64,000 nucleotides of DNA from Actinoalloteichus hoggarensis (GCF_002234535.1 NZ_CP022521.1:4712001-4776000); one strand, 5' to 3'; shown: positions 1 through 9,589, counted from the stretch's first letter. A program made the numbers and translations. Notes: a model not told the origin generated them from the sequence alone.

Positions 1-635
1 CGTGGCCGTTGCCCTCGGACGTACCCGTCGTCGCGGCTCCGCCGGGCGCGGAACAGGCAAGGGCCGCCGTCGCCGCGCTGGCCCCCGCACGCGATCGGGC
101 CGGTGTGCTGGCCGCTGCGGGACGGGCGGGCGGGGTGGTGCTGGTCGACTGCGGGCGGCTGGACCCCGCCTCGCCCGCGTGGCCGCTCGTGGCGGCCGCG
201 GATGCGTTGCTGTTGATGAGCGGCGCGCATGCCGATGAGCTGGCGCACCTCGCGGCGCGGCTGACCACCGCAGGCCGATGGTCTCGACATCCCGCGCTGC
301 TCCTCGTCGGCGAGGGACATTCCAGCGGCGAGGTCACCCGTGAGCTGGGCGTCCCGGTGCTGGCCCAGGTTCCCCACGACCCGCGCAGCGCCGCCGCGCT
401 CAGCGGGCGCCCCACCAGCCGCAGGACGGTGACCCGCTCCGGGCTCGCTCGCGTCGCCCACCAGGTCGCCCGAGCCCTGGCCGCCCGCCAAGACGACGGT
501 CCTCCGACCTCGCGCCCCGAGGCGGCGCCGGTCCACGCCGTGGTGCCGATGCGACCTCCGATCACGTCCGCAGCAGGCACGATCTCCGCTCTTCCCGCCG
601 CCACCGACGATCTGACCACGACAGGGACGACCTGA
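1..635 (+). CDS. CpaE/MinD-like Tad pilus protein, C-terminal part (5' end outside window)
   Basis: The frame is open to the left edge, so the start and any Walker A loop are missing. What remains resembles the later half of MinD/ParA-fold CpaE proteins: a hydrophobic strand ending in an acidic residue (VVLVDCG), then a second strand with ALLLM and the motif LGVPVLAQVPHDPRSAAAL, typical of CpaE/MinD proteins just before the last helices. CpaE-like proteins position or regulate Tad pilus machines at the inner face of the membrane. The stop overlaps the ATG of the TadA gene (TGATG), which supports translational coupling. The last 50 residues are Pro/Thr-rich and probably disordered. The family assignment rests on fold-level motifs and on position in front of tadA. 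Confidence 0.65.
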   Translation, partial: WPLPSDVPVVAAPPGAEQARAAVAALAPARDRAGVLAAAGRAGGVVLVDCGRLDPASPAWPLVAAADALLLMSGAHADELAHLAARLTTAGRWSRHPALLLVGEGHSSGEVTRELGVPVLAQVPHDPRSAAALSGRPTSRRTVTRSGLARVAHQVARALAARQDDGPPTSRPEAAPVHAVVPMRPPITSAAGTISALPAATDDLTTTGTT

Positions 636-2053
636 TGACCTCCTTCGACTCTCGACCACCCCTGTCGCTTCGACGACACGAGCCCGCTTCTTCCCCATCT
701 ACTCCCGACGACGGGCCGACAGGCTCCCACGGTGTCGTGGACCGGCTGCGCCGTCGACTGCGCGCCGACCTGACGGCAGTGCTGCCGGAGCGGGTCGCGG
801 CCCAGCAGCAACGCTCCGGTGTGCCGTCCACGCCCGAAGGGCGGCGGGTGCTGGCTCAGGCGATCCTCGCCGAGTCCGTCCAGGCGCACAGTGAAGCCGA
901 GCTGATGGCCAACAGGGCACTCGCCCCGGGCGACGTCGAGGCGCGGGTCGTCGCGGAGGTCCTTGACGAGGTGTTCGGGATGGCCGGGCTGCAGCCGCTG
1001 TTGGATGACCCGTCCATCGAGACGATCAACGCGAACTCGTGGGATCGGGTGTTCGTCCAGTACGCCGACGGGAGCCGGGAGCGGGTCCGTCCGATCGCCG
1101 GGTCCGATGAGGAGCTGACCGACCTCGTCCGGCTGCTCGCCGCCCGCTCGGGCGGAGAGGAGCGTCGCTTCGACCGGGGTTCTCCATCGGTCAACGTGCA
1201 GCTGCCCGGCGGTCAGCGGCTGTTCGCGGTGACCGGGCTGACCGCCGGCGGGGTGACGTCGCTGTCGATTCGCCGCCACCGGCATCGCCACGCCACCCTC
1301 GGCCAGCTCCGGAGGAGCGGCACCCTTGATGACGGGCTCGTCGAGTTCCTTCGCGCGTTGGTCCGGGCGCGGAAGAACATCCTGATCACCGGTGGCACGG
1401 GCATCGGCAAGACCACGCTGCTCCGGGCGTTGGCCTCCGAGATGGATCCCCGCGAGCGCCTGGTCACCATCGAGGACGCCTTCGAGCTCGGTCTGGACGC
1501 CGACGGCGATCGGCACCCGGACGTCACCGCGTTGCAGGCCCGCGAGGCCAACGTCGAAGGCGAAGGCACGGTGTCCCAGGCCGAGCTGGTGCGGTGGGGA
1601 CTGCGGATGTCTCCGGACCGGGTGATCGTCGGGGAGATCCGCGGCCCCGAGGTCATCCCGATGTGCAACGCCATGTCGCAGGGCAACGACGGCAGCATGG
1701 CGACCCTGCACGCCTCCAGTTCGAAGATCGCCTTCGCAAGGTTGGCCTCCTACGCCGCCCAGGGCGCCGAACGGCTCCCCGTCGAGGCGACGAACCTGCT
1801 CGTGGCCTCGGCCGTGCACGTCGTGGTGCACCTGGCCCACGCCGCGGACCGCAGAACCCGGGTGGTGTCCTCGATCCGCGAGGTCGTCGGCGCCGACGGC
1901 GCCCAGGTGATCTCCAACGAGGTCTACCGGCCCGGCCCCGACCGCCGCGCCCGACCGGTCGCCGGGGCACTGTCCGGCGACACCCTGGAAGACCTGATCG
2001 CCGTCGGCCTGGACCCCGACGTTCTCACCCGCGGCGGGACGTGGACGACGTGA
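635..2053 (+). CDS. tadA: TadA/CpaF secretion ATPase
   Basis: This 472-residue protein is the hexameric ATPase that powers assembly or retraction of Flp/Tad pili at the cytoplasmic membrane. Walker A is GGTGIGKTT at about 253-261, an Asp box TIEDAFELGL follows near 285, and the Walker B/His-box region RVIVGEIRGPEV lies near 329, in the order usual for CpaF/TadA of the VirB11 superfamily. The N-terminal domain (about 100-240) carries the family DPSIETI and SIRRHRHR elements. The first 60 residues are a variable, charged leader. The ATG overlaps the preceding stop and the stop overlaps the GTG of tadB, so it sits inside a tightly coupled operon. All catalytic elements are present. Confidence 0.93.
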   Translation: MTSFDSRPPLSLRRHEPASSPSTPDDGPTGSHGVVDRLRRRLRADLTAVLPERVAAQQQRSGVPSTPEGRRVLAQAILAESVQAHSEAELMANRALAPGDVEARVVAEVLDEVFGMAGLQPLLDDPSIETINANSWDRVFVQYADGSRERVRPIAGSDEELTDLVRLLAARSGGEERRFDRGSPSVNVQLPGGQRLFAVTGLTAGGVTSLSIRRHRHRHATLGQLRRSGTLDDGLVEFLRALVRARKNILITGGTGIGKTTLLRALASEMDPRERLVTIEDAFELGLDADGDRHPDVTALQAREANVEGEGTVSQAELVRWGLRMSPDRVIVGEIRGPEVIPMCNAMSQGNDGSMATLHASSSKIAFARLASYAAQGAERLPVEATNLLVASAVHVVVHLAHAADRRTRVVSSIREVVGADGAQVISNEVYRPGPDRRARPVAGALSGDTLEDLIAVGLDPDVLTRGGTWTT

Positions 2054-2928
2054 CCGGCATGAGCACCTGGGCGGCGCTCCTCGGCATCGGCCTCGGCCTC
2101 GGTGTGCTTCTCCTCGTCACCGGCTGGCACACCCCTGCCCCCGACCGGGCGCCCCGGTCGTCGCGACGCGCACGGGAACACCGTGGGCCGACGGTGCGGC
2201 GTGCGGTGCCTGCGGCCGTCCTCGCCCTCGCGGGCGCGGTGGTCACCGGGTGGGTCGTCGGCGGAGTCCTGGCCGGGCTGGCCTGCTACGCACTCCCCCG
2301 ACTCCTCGGCCGCGACCCCGACCACCAGCGGCGAGTCGCCCGCGTCGAGGGCATCGCGACCTGGACCGAGCAGCTGCGCGACACCCTCTCGGCCGCCGCC
2401 GGCCTGGAACAGGCGATCCTGGCCACCGCCGACCTCGCCCCCGCCGCCATCCGACCACAGATCGCCGCGCTCACCGACCGGCTACGCGCGGGACAGCGCC
2501 TGGCACCGGCCTTACAGCAGTTGGCCGACGACCTCGCCGACCCGACCGCCGACCTGGTGATCGCCGCGTTGATCTCCGCGTCGCAACAGCAGGCCCGTCG
2601 GCTCGCCGATCTCCTCGGGTCCTTGGCGCTGGCGGCGCGGGATCAGGTGTCGATGCGACTGCGCATCGACGCCGGACGCGCCCGGACTCGCACCTCGATC
2701 CGCGTCATCGTCGGCACCACCCTGGCGTTCGCCGCCGGCCTGGTCGTGCTCAACCGCGACTACCTCACCGCCTACGACACCACCGCCGGACAGCTGGTCC
2801 TCCTCGGCGTCGGCGGGCTCTTCGCCGTCGGGTTCGCCTGGCTGGCCCGGATCGCCACCGTCAGCGAACCTGCCCGCGTCCTCACCGCGACCGACCGCCC
2901 TCGGTCTGAGCACGGGGTGTTCTCGTGA
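2050..2928 (+). CDS. tadB: TadB-like pilus assembly membrane protein
   Basis: This is a type II/IV secretion F-domain (GspF-like) inner-membrane protein that with TadC forms the platform above TadA. The start is taken at the GTG whose bases overlap the tadA stop (GTGA); an ATG nine bases later (2059) is the alternative. At 292 residues it has an N-terminal membrane helix (LLGIGLGLGVLLLVTGW), a second hydrophobic pair around 55-85, a cytoplasmic helical domain with the family signature EQLRDTLSAAAGLEQAI, and two C-terminal membrane helices (IVGTTLAFAAGLVVL and LVLLGVGGLFAVGFAWL). Its end overlaps the next GTG. Role and location follow from the family and the operon order tadA-tadB-tadC. Confidence 0.88.
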   Translation: MTGMSTWAALLGIGLGLGVLLLVTGWHTPAPDRAPRSSRRAREHRGPTVRRAVPAAVLALAGAVVTGWVVGGVLAGLACYALPRLLGRDPDHQRRVARVEGIATWTEQLRDTLSAAAGLEQAILATADLAPAAIRPQIAALTDRLRAGQRLAPALQQLADDLADPTADLVIAALISASQQQARRLADLLGSLALAARDQVSMRLRIDAGRARTRTSIRVIVGTTLAFAAGLVVLNRDYLTAYDTTAGQLVLLGVGGLFAVGFAWLARIATVSEPARVLTATDRPRSEHGVFS

Positions 2929-3818
2929 TCGCCGCGCTGCTGCTCGGGCTGGGTGGGGGCGTGGGCCTCTGGGTGATCACCCTTGGGCTCGTCCCACCGC
3001 GTCCCGCGCTGGGGACACTCCTGCACCGCGCGGACGCCGGTCTGGTCGACCCGGATTCAGGAGACGACGGGGGGTTGGGATGGGCCGGGCTGCTCGGCCG
3101 TCCGGCGGCGCGTGTGCTGCGCGGCGTCGGTCTTCCCGGAGCCCGGCTGCGCCGCGATCTGGGTGTCCTGGACACGCCGGTATCCGGGCACCTCGCGGAG
3201 AAGGCGGTGCTGGCCGTCCTCGGGCTCCTCACCCCCGGGGTCGTGCACCTTCTGCTGATGCTGCTCGGAGCGGGCCCGCCGTGGCCGGTGCCGATCGCGG
3301 CGGCCGTTGTGCTCAGCGGGCTCGGGTTCGTCGTCCCCGACCTGCGTGTCCGCCGGGAGGCCGCCGCACGGCGCGAGGAGTTCCGCCACGCGCTGTCGGT
3401 CTACCTGGACCTGGTCTGGATCACCCTCGCCGGGGGAGCCGGCGTCGACGGCGCCCTGCATCAGTGCGCCGCCATCGGCCACGGCTGGGCCTTCACCCGT
3501 CTCCGCCGGGCACTGGACGACGCCCGCCTCCTCCGCGGCACCCCCTGGGCGACGCTGAAGCGCCTCGGCGACGACCTCGACATCACCGAGCTGACCGACC
3601 TCGCCGCCACCATCTCCCTGGCAGGCCACGAAGGCGCCCGCGTGCGCACCTCCGTCGCGGCGAAAGCCCAGGCCCTGCGCACACGGCAGCTCACCGCCGC
3701 CGAAGGCCAGGCCCAGGCCGCCACCGAACGCATGTCCCTGCCCGTGATGTGCCTGTTCCTGGGATTCCTGGTGTTCATCGGCTATCCCGCGCTCACCCAC
3801 GTCCTCACCGGACTCTGA
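2925..3818 (+). CDS. tadC: TadC-like pilus assembly membrane protein
   Basis: This second GspF-type platform protein (297 residues) has the same layout as TadB: an N-terminal membrane helix, two helices around 95-125 (GLLTPGVVHLLLMLL, PIAAAVVLSGLGFVV), a cytoplasmic helical domain with EFRHALSVYLDLVWITLAGGAGVDGAL, and a C-terminal pair ending in VMCLFLGFLVFIGYPAL. That last hydrophobic segment with a conserved Pro is usual in TadC. The GTG start overlaps the tadB stop. After it comes a 49-base gap before the pilin start, the only sizeable gap in the first part of the operon, so a separate pilin promoter or processing site could lie there; none is obvious. Confidence 0.87.
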   Translation: MIAALLLGLGGGVGLWVITLGLVPPRPALGTLLHRADAGLVDPDSGDDGGLGWAGLLGRPAARVLRGVGLPGARLRRDLGVLDTPVSGHLAEKAVLAVLGLLTPGVVHLLLMLLGAGPPWPVPIAAAVVLSGLGFVVPDLRVRREAAARREEFRHALSVYLDLVWITLAGGAGVDGALHQCAAIGHGWAFTRLRRALDDARLLRGTPWATLKRLGDDLDITELTDLAATISLAGHEGARVRTSVAAKAQALRTRQLTAAEGQAQAATERMSLPVMCLFLGFLVFIGYPALTHVLTGL

Positions 3819-3867
3819 CCGATTCCCGACCGCCCGCGCACCTGCCGATTAGTAAATGGAGACAGCG

Positions 3868-4062
3868 ATGTTCACCTACCTCAGCCTGTTCACCGACCAC
3901 CTGCGCGACCGGTGGCGAGAACTCCACCGCGACGCCGAAGCCGGGTACTCCACCGAGACCGTCGTCGTGACCGCCCTGCTGGTCGCTCTGGCCATCGCCG
4001 TGCTGGCCGTCCTGACCGTCGCGGTCATGAACCGTGCCACCAGCATCGATCTCGGCGCGTGA
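3868..4062 (+). CDS. Flp/Tad-type pilin-like small membrane protein
   Basis: This 64-residue protein has one hydrophobic helix (about 35-55) preceded by AGYSTE, the actinobacterial counterpart of the Flp pilin cleavage and assembly segment, in which a Glu follows the processing site by a few residues. The start is the ATG at 3868 because GGAGA sits five to six bases upstream; an in-frame ATG at 3856 has no ribosome binding site. Position directly after tadC and before TadE-like genes is where the major pilin is encoded. No separate prepilin peptidase gene lies in the window, so the protease would be encoded elsewhere. Pilin identity is inferred from size, motif and context. Confidence 0.75.
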   Translation: MFTYLSLFTDHLRDRWRELHRDAEAGYSTETVVVTALLVALAIAVLAVLTVAVMNRATSIDLGA

Positions 4063-4066
4063 CACC

Positions 4067-4555
4067 GTGCCTGCCTCCTCACGCGCCGATGCGCACTCCG
4101 CCCCGGCCCCGAAGTCGAACCTCTGGCCGTTCCGTCGCCGGGTCCGCGACGTCTTGTCCGGGGAGTCCGGGGCGGTGTCGGTGGAACTGGTCGTCGCGAC
4201 CCCGCTGCTGCTACTCGTGCTGCTGCTGATCGTGCAGTTCACCGTCTGGTCGCACGCCACCCATCTCGCTCAGGCCGCCGCCTCCCGGGGCCTGGCCGCC
4301 GCCCGGATCCACGAGTCCACCGCGGCCGAAGGCCACCACGCCGCCAGGAATCTCCTCGACTCCCTCGGCTCGGCCACGCTGACCGAGATCGCCATCGACG
4401 TCGACCGCGACACCGACCTCGCCTCCGCACGCATCACCGGTCGGGCGGCCAGCGTCGTCCCCGGACTGCACCTGCCCGTCCGCGCCGCGGCCAGCGGCCC
4501 GGTCGAGCGAGTCGTTCCCGCCGTCCTGGGAGTACCGAACCGCGAGGAGGGCTGA
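4067..4555 (+). CDS. TadE-like pseudopilin
   Basis: The protein is 162 residues from the GTG at 4067, four bases after the pilin stop; an upstream in-frame GTG at 4034 would overlap the pilin gene. A basic, Pro-rich N terminus leads to [19 protein letters not shown], the TadE signature (Gly-x-x-x-[SV]-x-E before a membrane helix). A mainly extracytoplasmic domain follows, with heptad-like Ala-rich helix [16 protein letters not shown]. TadE-like pseudopilins are minor components thought to prime or cap the Tad pilus. The stop overlaps the next ATG (TGATG). The family is confident; the specific role among the three pseudopilins is not. Confidence 0.82.
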   Translation: MPASSRADAHSAPAPKSNLWPFRRRVRDVLSGESGAVSVELVVATPLLLLVLLLIVQFTVWSHATHLAQAAASRGLAAARIHESTAAEGHHAARNLLDSLGSATLTEIAIDVDRDTDLASARITGRAASVVPGLHLPVRAAASGPVERVVPAVLGVPNREEG

Positions 4556-5055
4556 TGACACGCGATGGCCGCGAATCCGACCGGACACCTCCACCGCCAC
4601 GCCTCACCAAGGCCAGCCGCTGGTGGCGATCTGATCGAGGGTCGGCGGCCGTGGAGGTCACGCTGCTGACACCCGTGCTGATCATGCTGCTCGTGTTCGT
4701 CGCCGTGGTGATCCACCGCGGCGTCACTGCTCGCCTGCGCCTCGACGACGCCGCCCACCAGGCCGCACGGGCGGCCAGCATCGAACGGTCGGCCGCCGAC
4801 GCGCGAACAGCGGCACGCACCGCCGTGACAGGCGCCCTCGGCTCCGGCGACGTGGTCTGCCGGTCGCCGCGCGTCGACGTCGACACCACGGGTCTGACCG
4901 CCGGTGGTGCCGTGACGGCGACGGTGACCTGCACCCTCGACCTCGGCGACGCCCTCGTGGGAGTTCCCACACGAACGCTCTCGGCGTCGGCCACCGAGGT
5001 CGTCGACACCTGGCGAGCCGCCGACACCACCGACACCACAGGAGACAGCCGATGA
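4555..5055 (+). CDS. TadE/TadF-like pseudopilin
   Basis: This 166-residue protein repeats the layout of the preceding gene: basic N terminus, then [22 protein letters not shown], where the Glu and the hydrophobic helix form the TadE-type processing and membrane segment (about 25-50), then an Ala-rich helix and a domain with two Cys (VVCRSP and VTCTLD, about 40 residues apart) that could form a disulfide outside the membrane. Start and stop both overlap neighbours (TGATG and ATGA). It is probably a minor pilin; TadE and TadF are hard to tell apart from sequence alone. Confidence 0.82.
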   Translation: MTRDGRESDRTPPPPRLTKASRWWRSDRGSAAVEVTLLTPVLIMLLVFVAVVIHRGVTARLRLDDAAHQAARAASIERSAADARTAARTAVTGALGSGDVVCRSPRVDVDTTGLTAGGAVTATVTCTLDLGDALVGVPTRTLSASATEVVDTWRAADTTDTTGDSR

Positions 5056-5531
5056 GTCGACATGGCCGACATGCCCGCCCGACCTGGTGGGACCGCGTCC
5101 GCACCTGGTGGCGAGGCTGGTGGACACGAGAAGAAGGTCGGGTGACCGCCTTCGTCGTCACCCTCGTCCTCGCCGTCCTGGCCCTGGCCGGCCTGGCCTT
5201 GGACGGCGGCCTGGCCTTGGCTGCACAGGTCCGAGCCGCCGGTCAAGCCCAGTCCGCCGCCCGCGCCGGCGCGCAAGCGCTGGATCTCGCGGCCTTCCGC
5301 GACGACGGTGCCCTGCGGCTGCACCCCGCCCGCGCCGCCGCCGACGCCCACGATCACCTCGACCACGTCGGAGCCACCGGAGTCGTCTCCGCGTCCGAGG
5401 CGGAGGTCACCGTCACCGTCACCGCCTCCCATCGCACGCAGCTGCTGAGCCTGATCGGGATCTCCGAGCTGGCCGTGGGCGGCGAGGGAACCGCACGTCC
5501 CGAACGCGGCGACACCGCCCTCCAGCCCTGA
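5052..5531 (+). CDS. TadG-like pilus-associated protein
   Basis: This 159-residue protein has a Trp/Arg-rich N terminus, the segment [20 protein letters not shown] (TadG/Flp-like N-terminal helix, about 25-50), then [33 protein letters not shown], which matches the start of TadG-type proteins (the Asp-Gly-Gly and the following Ala-rich helix). It lacks the large C-terminal von Willebrand domain of proteobacterial TadG, as is usual for the short actinobacterial form. It overlaps the preceding gene by ATGA and is followed by 47 bases to the LysM-BTAD gene. It is likely to be the third pseudopilin or a surface-linked tip component. Confidence 0.78.
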   Translation: MSRHGRHARPTWWDRVRTWWRGWWTREEGRVTAFVVTLVLAVLALAGLALDGGLALAAQVRAAGQAQSAARAGAQALDLAAFRDDGALRLHPARAAADAHDHLDHVGATGVVSASEAEVTVTVTASHRTQLLSLIGISELAVGGEGTARPERGDTALQP

Positions 5532-5578
5532 CAACAGACCACCCATCCCGTATCAGGTCAGGCAGGCGGAGGCACGAT

Positions 5579-8413
5579 GTGATCAGGCTCGGCAACGATC
5601 TCAGGAGGCTGCTGGCCGCGACGAGCACCCTGGCCGCGTTGATCGCGCTGCTCTGCGGAGTGCCGTGGGCACTGGTTCGCTACATCGGCTGGCCGCTGCC
5701 CGACCGCCTGCCCAGCCTCGCCGAGATTCCGGACATGCTGCTGAGCCCGATGACCACCGGGCTGCTCCTGAACGTTCTCGCCGTTCTGTGCTGGCTGGCC
5801 TGGGGCGTCTTCCTCCTCGACGTCGCCCGCAGCGCCGTCCACGCCGTCGGGGGCGTCCACCGCCGACGCCGACGGGGCGGGCCGATACACACCGTGGCCA
5901 CGGCCCTGGTCGGCGCGCTGATCGTCGCCGTCCTCGGCGGCCGAGCACCACCGACCTCGACGCCCGCAGCTCACGTGGTGGCGGCTCTGCACGATGACGG
6001 CGTCCGAGGTATCCCCTCGCCGTCATCGGTGTCGCCCGTCAGGATGCAGGATGCTCCCTTCACCGAGGACGAACAGTCCCGGCCCACCACGGTGATCGTG
6101 CGGGCACCACAGGACGGCGTACACGACTCGCTCTGGCGCATCGCCGAACGCACCCTCGGAGACGGGACCCGCTGGCCCGACATCTATGCCCTCAACGAAG
6201 GCACCGGCCAACCCGGCGGGCAAGGCCTGACCAACCCGGCCCTGATCCACCCTGGACAGGAACTTCTCCTTCCCCACCACACCGCATCCGACCGACCTCA
6301 ACCCGACAGCAGCCCACCGGAAAGCCCCGACCGCACCCCGACGCCACCCTCACCGCCACCTCTCGACCCAGAACCAGAACCAGAACCGGAACCAGACCCA
6401 GCCCCAGAGCAAGACCAAGACCGGGATCGGGACGCAGCCTCTCCCGCAGCCCCGACGGCACCCGGCATCGTGTCTTCGCCGACCGACGACCCTCCCGACT
6501 CTTCGGCACGCGATCGACCGTCGGCGCCTGCCGGAGCGGTGTTCGTCGGGCTCGGCCTGGCCGCTGCGGTCAGCACGGCGTTGCTGCTGGCTCGGCGTCG
6601 GCACCGTCGGTCGTACCGGCCCGGCAGCGGTCGCCGTGAGGCCCTGCCCGTGGCCCCCGTCGTCTACCGACTGCACCTCGCCCACCTGCGTGCCGAGACC
6701 CCCGAGGAGGCCGAGGGCAGTGAACTCGACGACCTGTTCGACGGCCAGGAGACCCAGCCGGCCGTCCTCGGCTCCGCGGCGCACCAGACTCATCCGCCGG
6801 GCGACGGCCGCGGCACGCCGCTGGGAATGCGCGACGGCCGCGAGATCGCCGTGGATCTGGCCCGCACCCGAGGGCTCGGCCTGATCGGCGCCGGCGCGTT
6901 CGCCGCCGCACGCGCCCTGCTGCTCACCCTGCTCACCGATCGTGCGCCGCACGATGTCCATCAGGACCCGACTCGTGTCGTCCTGGCCGCGCCCGACCTG
7001 GCCGCGCTCCTCGGCCACGACCCCGTGCGCCGTCGGAACCAGGAAGGTCTCAGGGTGGTCTCCGATCTGGACGCGGTGCTGGACGAGGTCGACGCCGAGA
7101 TCCTGCGGCGGCTGCGCAGCGAACCGCCGCCCACCGGCTGGCCGCTGCTGGCACTCCTGGTGCGCGTGCCGGACCGTGCGGTCGGCCGGGTGCAGGCCGC
7201 GGTGGACAACGGCGGTCACCTCGGGATCGTCGGCATCATCCTCGGGTCGTGGCCGGCCGGGATCACCGTGTCGCTCACCACCGACGGCATCGTCTCGGCG
7301 AGCAACCCCGGTCCCGGCAGGCGACTACTCGGCACCCGGATGTTCCGTCTGACCGTCGAGTCCGACGCCACCGACCTGCTCGCCCTGTTGCACCCCGCCG
7401 ACCCCGACCCCGAGACGTCCTGCGCTCACTGGTGTCCCGAACAGGACGGCCCCGACGACGATTCCCTGCAACGGGACGCCGATGCGCTGGAGGTCACCGC
7501 ACCACCGCCCGCCGCGCTCGACCCGACACCTCCGAGCGACGCCGACGCGGCACCGGAGTCGACCTCCCCGAAGCCCTCCGTCTCCGCCCCGGCGGCGTCG
7601 GACCCCGCCGAGGCGGCCGCCGTCCCCCTGCGCCTGGTCGTTCTCGGAGCGCTGCGTCTGCACTGGCGTCCCGACGGGACCGACGAGCAGGCTGGCCGCG
7701 AGATTCTCGCGGACCTGTCACCCCGACAGCGTGAGCTTCTGGTGTTCCTCGCCGTGCACCCGCAGGGAGTCTCCCGCGAGCTTCTCGTCTCGACGCTCTG
7801 GACCGCAGTTCCCCCGCGCAGGCCGACCAACGCGCTGAACACGGCGCTGACCCGACTGCGCAACGCGCTCAGCCAGGCCACCCACGGGTCGATCAGCGAG
7901 GTCGTCGTCCTGCGCGGCGACCGCTACCACCTCGACCCGAGCACCATCGAAGTCGACTACTGGACGTTCAGCGAGGCCGTGGCTGCTCGACGTGCAGCCG
8001 CCACCGACCGCGACCGGGTGGACGCCGATCGCCGCATCCTGGCGTGTTATTCGGGTCCGCTCGCCGAGGACCTCGTCGGTGACTGGGTCGAACCCGTCCG
8101 TGAGGCGACGCGGCGCGACGCTCTGGACGCCGTCGCCGCAGCGGCCCGCGCCACCATCGCACACGACCCCGAAGAGACTCTCGACCTCCTGGAGACGGCC
8201 CGCACCATCGATCCCCACAATGACCTGCTCTACCGCGACATCATGCGACTCCAACACCGCCTCGATCGGCCTGAGGCGATCGCCCGCACACTCGCATTAC
8301 TCACCACCCGCCTCGCCGAGATCGGCGAGACCCCCAGCCGCGAGACCCGCGTTCTCGCCGCCCGACTTCAACACCACCGCGACACGACTCCGCCCGATTC
8401 ATCGCCGATATGA
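5579..8413 (+). CDS. Membrane LysM-BTAD regulator of the Tad locus
   Basis: The start is the GTG at 5579, with GGAGG seven bases upstream. At 944 residues it has three N-terminal membrane helices (about 11-33, 58-83, 104-124), a LysM peptidoglycan-binding domain (about 180-232, DSLWRIAERTLG to PGQELLLP), an acidic Pro-Glu repeat linker (about 255-285), another membrane helix (about 320-341), a central region, and a C-terminal winged helix (from about 684, LRLVVLGALRL) with a bacterial transcriptional activator (BTAD) domain from about 790. The architecture suggests a wall-sensing membrane protein with a cytoplasmic DNA- or protein-binding end. Such proteins are common beside actinobacterial Tad loci; their mechanism is not established. 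Confidence 0.85.
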   Translation: MIRLGNDLRRLLAATSTLAALIALLCGVPWALVRYIGWPLPDRLPSLAEIPDMLLSPMTTGLLLNVLAVLCWLAWGVFLLDVARSAVHAVGGVHRRRRRGGPIHTVATALVGALIVAVLGGRAPPTSTPAAHVVAALHDDGVRGIPSPSSVSPVRMQDAPFTEDEQSRPTTVIVRAPQDGVHDSLWRIAERTLGDGTRWPDIYALNEGTGQPGGQGLTNPALIHPGQELLLPHHTASDRPQPDSSPPESPDRTPTPPSPPPLDPEPEPEPEPDPAPEQDQDRDRDAASPAAPTAPGIVSSPTDDPPDSSARDRPSAPAGAVFVGLGLAAAVSTALLLARRRHRRSYRPGSGRREALPVAPVVYRLHLAHLRAETPEEAEGSELDDLFDGQETQPAVLGSAAHQTHPPGDGRGTPLGMRDGREIAVDLARTRGLGLIGAGAFAAARALLLTLLTDRAPHDVHQDPTRVVLAAPDLAALLGHDPVRRRNQEGLRVVSDLDAVLDEVDAEILRRLRSEPPPTGWPLLALLVRVPDRAVGRVQAAVDNGGHLGIVGIILGSWPAGITVSLTTDGIVSASNPGPGRRLLGTRMFRLTVESDATDLLALLHPADPDPETSCAHWCPEQDGPDDDSLQRDADALEVTAPPPAALDPTPPSDADAAPESTSPKPSVSAPAASDPAEAAAVPLRLVVLGALRLHWRPDGTDEQAGREILADLSPRQRELLVFLAVHPQGVSRELLVSTLWTAVPPRRPTNALNTALTRLRNALSQATHGSISEVVVLRGDRYHLDPSTIEVDYWTFSEAVAARRAAATDRDRVDADRRILACYSGPLAEDLVGDWVEPVREATRRDALDAVAAAARATIAHDPEETLDLLETARTIDPHNDLLYRDIMRLQHRLDRPEAIARTLALLTTRLAEIGETPSRETRVLAARLQHHRDTTPPDSSPI

Positions 8414-8448
8414 CCGGGCCGCAGAAGAGTCGCTCAGCGGGTTCAACG

Positions 8449-8473
8449 CGGTGACGGCGCCAGAGGGTCACCG
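8449..8473. terminator. Convergent hairpin terminator candidate
   Basis: CGGTGAC (8449-8455) pairs with GTCACCG (8467-8473) across an 11-base loop. It lies between the convergent LysM-BTAD and HxlR genes and overlaps the HxlR stop codon. There is no U-tract, as is usual in high-GC actinomycetes. Confidence 0.5.
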
Positions 8474-8902
8474 TTGTGGCTCAGCCTCGCCATGCCAATG
8501 GACGTCGACGACACCGTCGCGGACGGCGCGGGCCCGCAGGATGACCTGCTCATGCCGACCAGCCCAGTCCACGACCGCACTCATCACCGACACGAAGTCC
8601 CGAGCCGCCGGGGTCAGCCCGTAGCTGACATGCGGAGGGAACACCTCCGACTTCTGACTTCGAGTCAACAACCCCTCGTCAGTCAACTTCTTCAAGACTT
8701 TCGTCAGAATGCTATCGTGCAGGACATCCAATCGATTAGACCATTCCACACTACGCGAATACGAACGAATCGTGGACAGTATCTCCACCCGCCGCAGAGG
8801 GCCGGCCGACACGGCCATCAGCACGGCCGGCACCCACTTGTCTCCCAACAACGAACGCACCGCATACCACCGCGACAGGAAGAGTTCGTCCGCCTCGTTC
8901 AT
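8468..8902 (-). CDS. HxlR-family helix-turn-helix regulator
   Basis: The start is the ATG at 8902, with GGGAG upstream, giving 144 residues. The sequence follows the HxlR layout: N-terminal DKWVPAVLMAVSAGPLRRVEIL (first helices), recognition region LHDSILTKVLKKLTDEGLL, then a wing PPHVSYGLTPAARDFVSVMSAVVDWA. HxlR proteins are dimeric winged-helix regulators, often of stress or metabolic genes next to them. No flanking target is obvious here: the neighbour downstream is convergent and the upstream side is about 690 bases without a strong gene. The N terminus lacks the usual conserved Cys, so the inducing signal cannot be guessed. Confidence 0.82.
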   Translation of the reverse strand: MNEADELFLSRWYAVRSLLGDKWVPAVLMAVSAGPLRRVEILSTIRSYSRSVEWSNRLDVLHDSILTKVLKKLTDEGLLTRSQKSEVFPPHVSYGLTPAARDFVSVMSAVVDWAGRHEQVILRARAVRDGVVDVHWHGEAEPQR

Positions 8903-9589
8903 CGCCACTCCCGTCCCGTGCGCACCCCCTACGGGGAGCACGCGACCTCGCCCCGCAGCCGAACGAGTCATCGTCCCTGCGAGCACAGTCCGCCGCCACA
9001 CGATCATGGCCAGCCGAGGCCGGCAGGGGTGCCGATCGGGATACCACCGGGGATGCCATGAGGGATGCCGGCTGAGCCGGCACCACCCGTCACGGCTCCA
9101 CCACCAGGTCACACCTCGTGCCGGGGGTGCCACGGCCATCCCAGAGTCATACCCGCACGGGAAGGTGAACACATCGGGGCAGCCGCGCGGGACCTGCTCC
9201 TCTCTCACCGGCCTTCCCTCCGCGATTTGTGACACCATTCGCCTTTCACGCCCTCATGTCACCGAACACTCCCTTCATCTCCTATTCCTTCTCATCAACC
9301 AATGGAATCAACGAATCGAGCATCCCAAAACGAATCCACCCCGACCGGGGGCAATGCAAACAATAGAACCGATGCGATGCCACGCGTCCCATTCGACCGC
9401 GCGGCGAATCGTCCCCGAAAAAATGTCGAAAAGAGTCATGGAAATCGGGGTGATTCCGATTGCATTCGCCGACCACCAGAGCTATCGTTAAATCACAACA
9501 ACGGGAACGGAAACCGCCGCACACGGCACACGATCACGACACGCCGAATGCGCACCCCGGCACTATTCACCCACCGAATGGGGAAGATC
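8903..9589. other. Long intergenic stretch, partly AT-richer than its surroundings
   Basis: No convincing gene. The part around 9225-9580 is visibly less GC-rich and shows poor codon character in all frames. It should hold the promoters of the HxlR gene (left) and of the small gene at 9590 (right). I see no clear repeat or hairpin. Confidence 0.5.
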
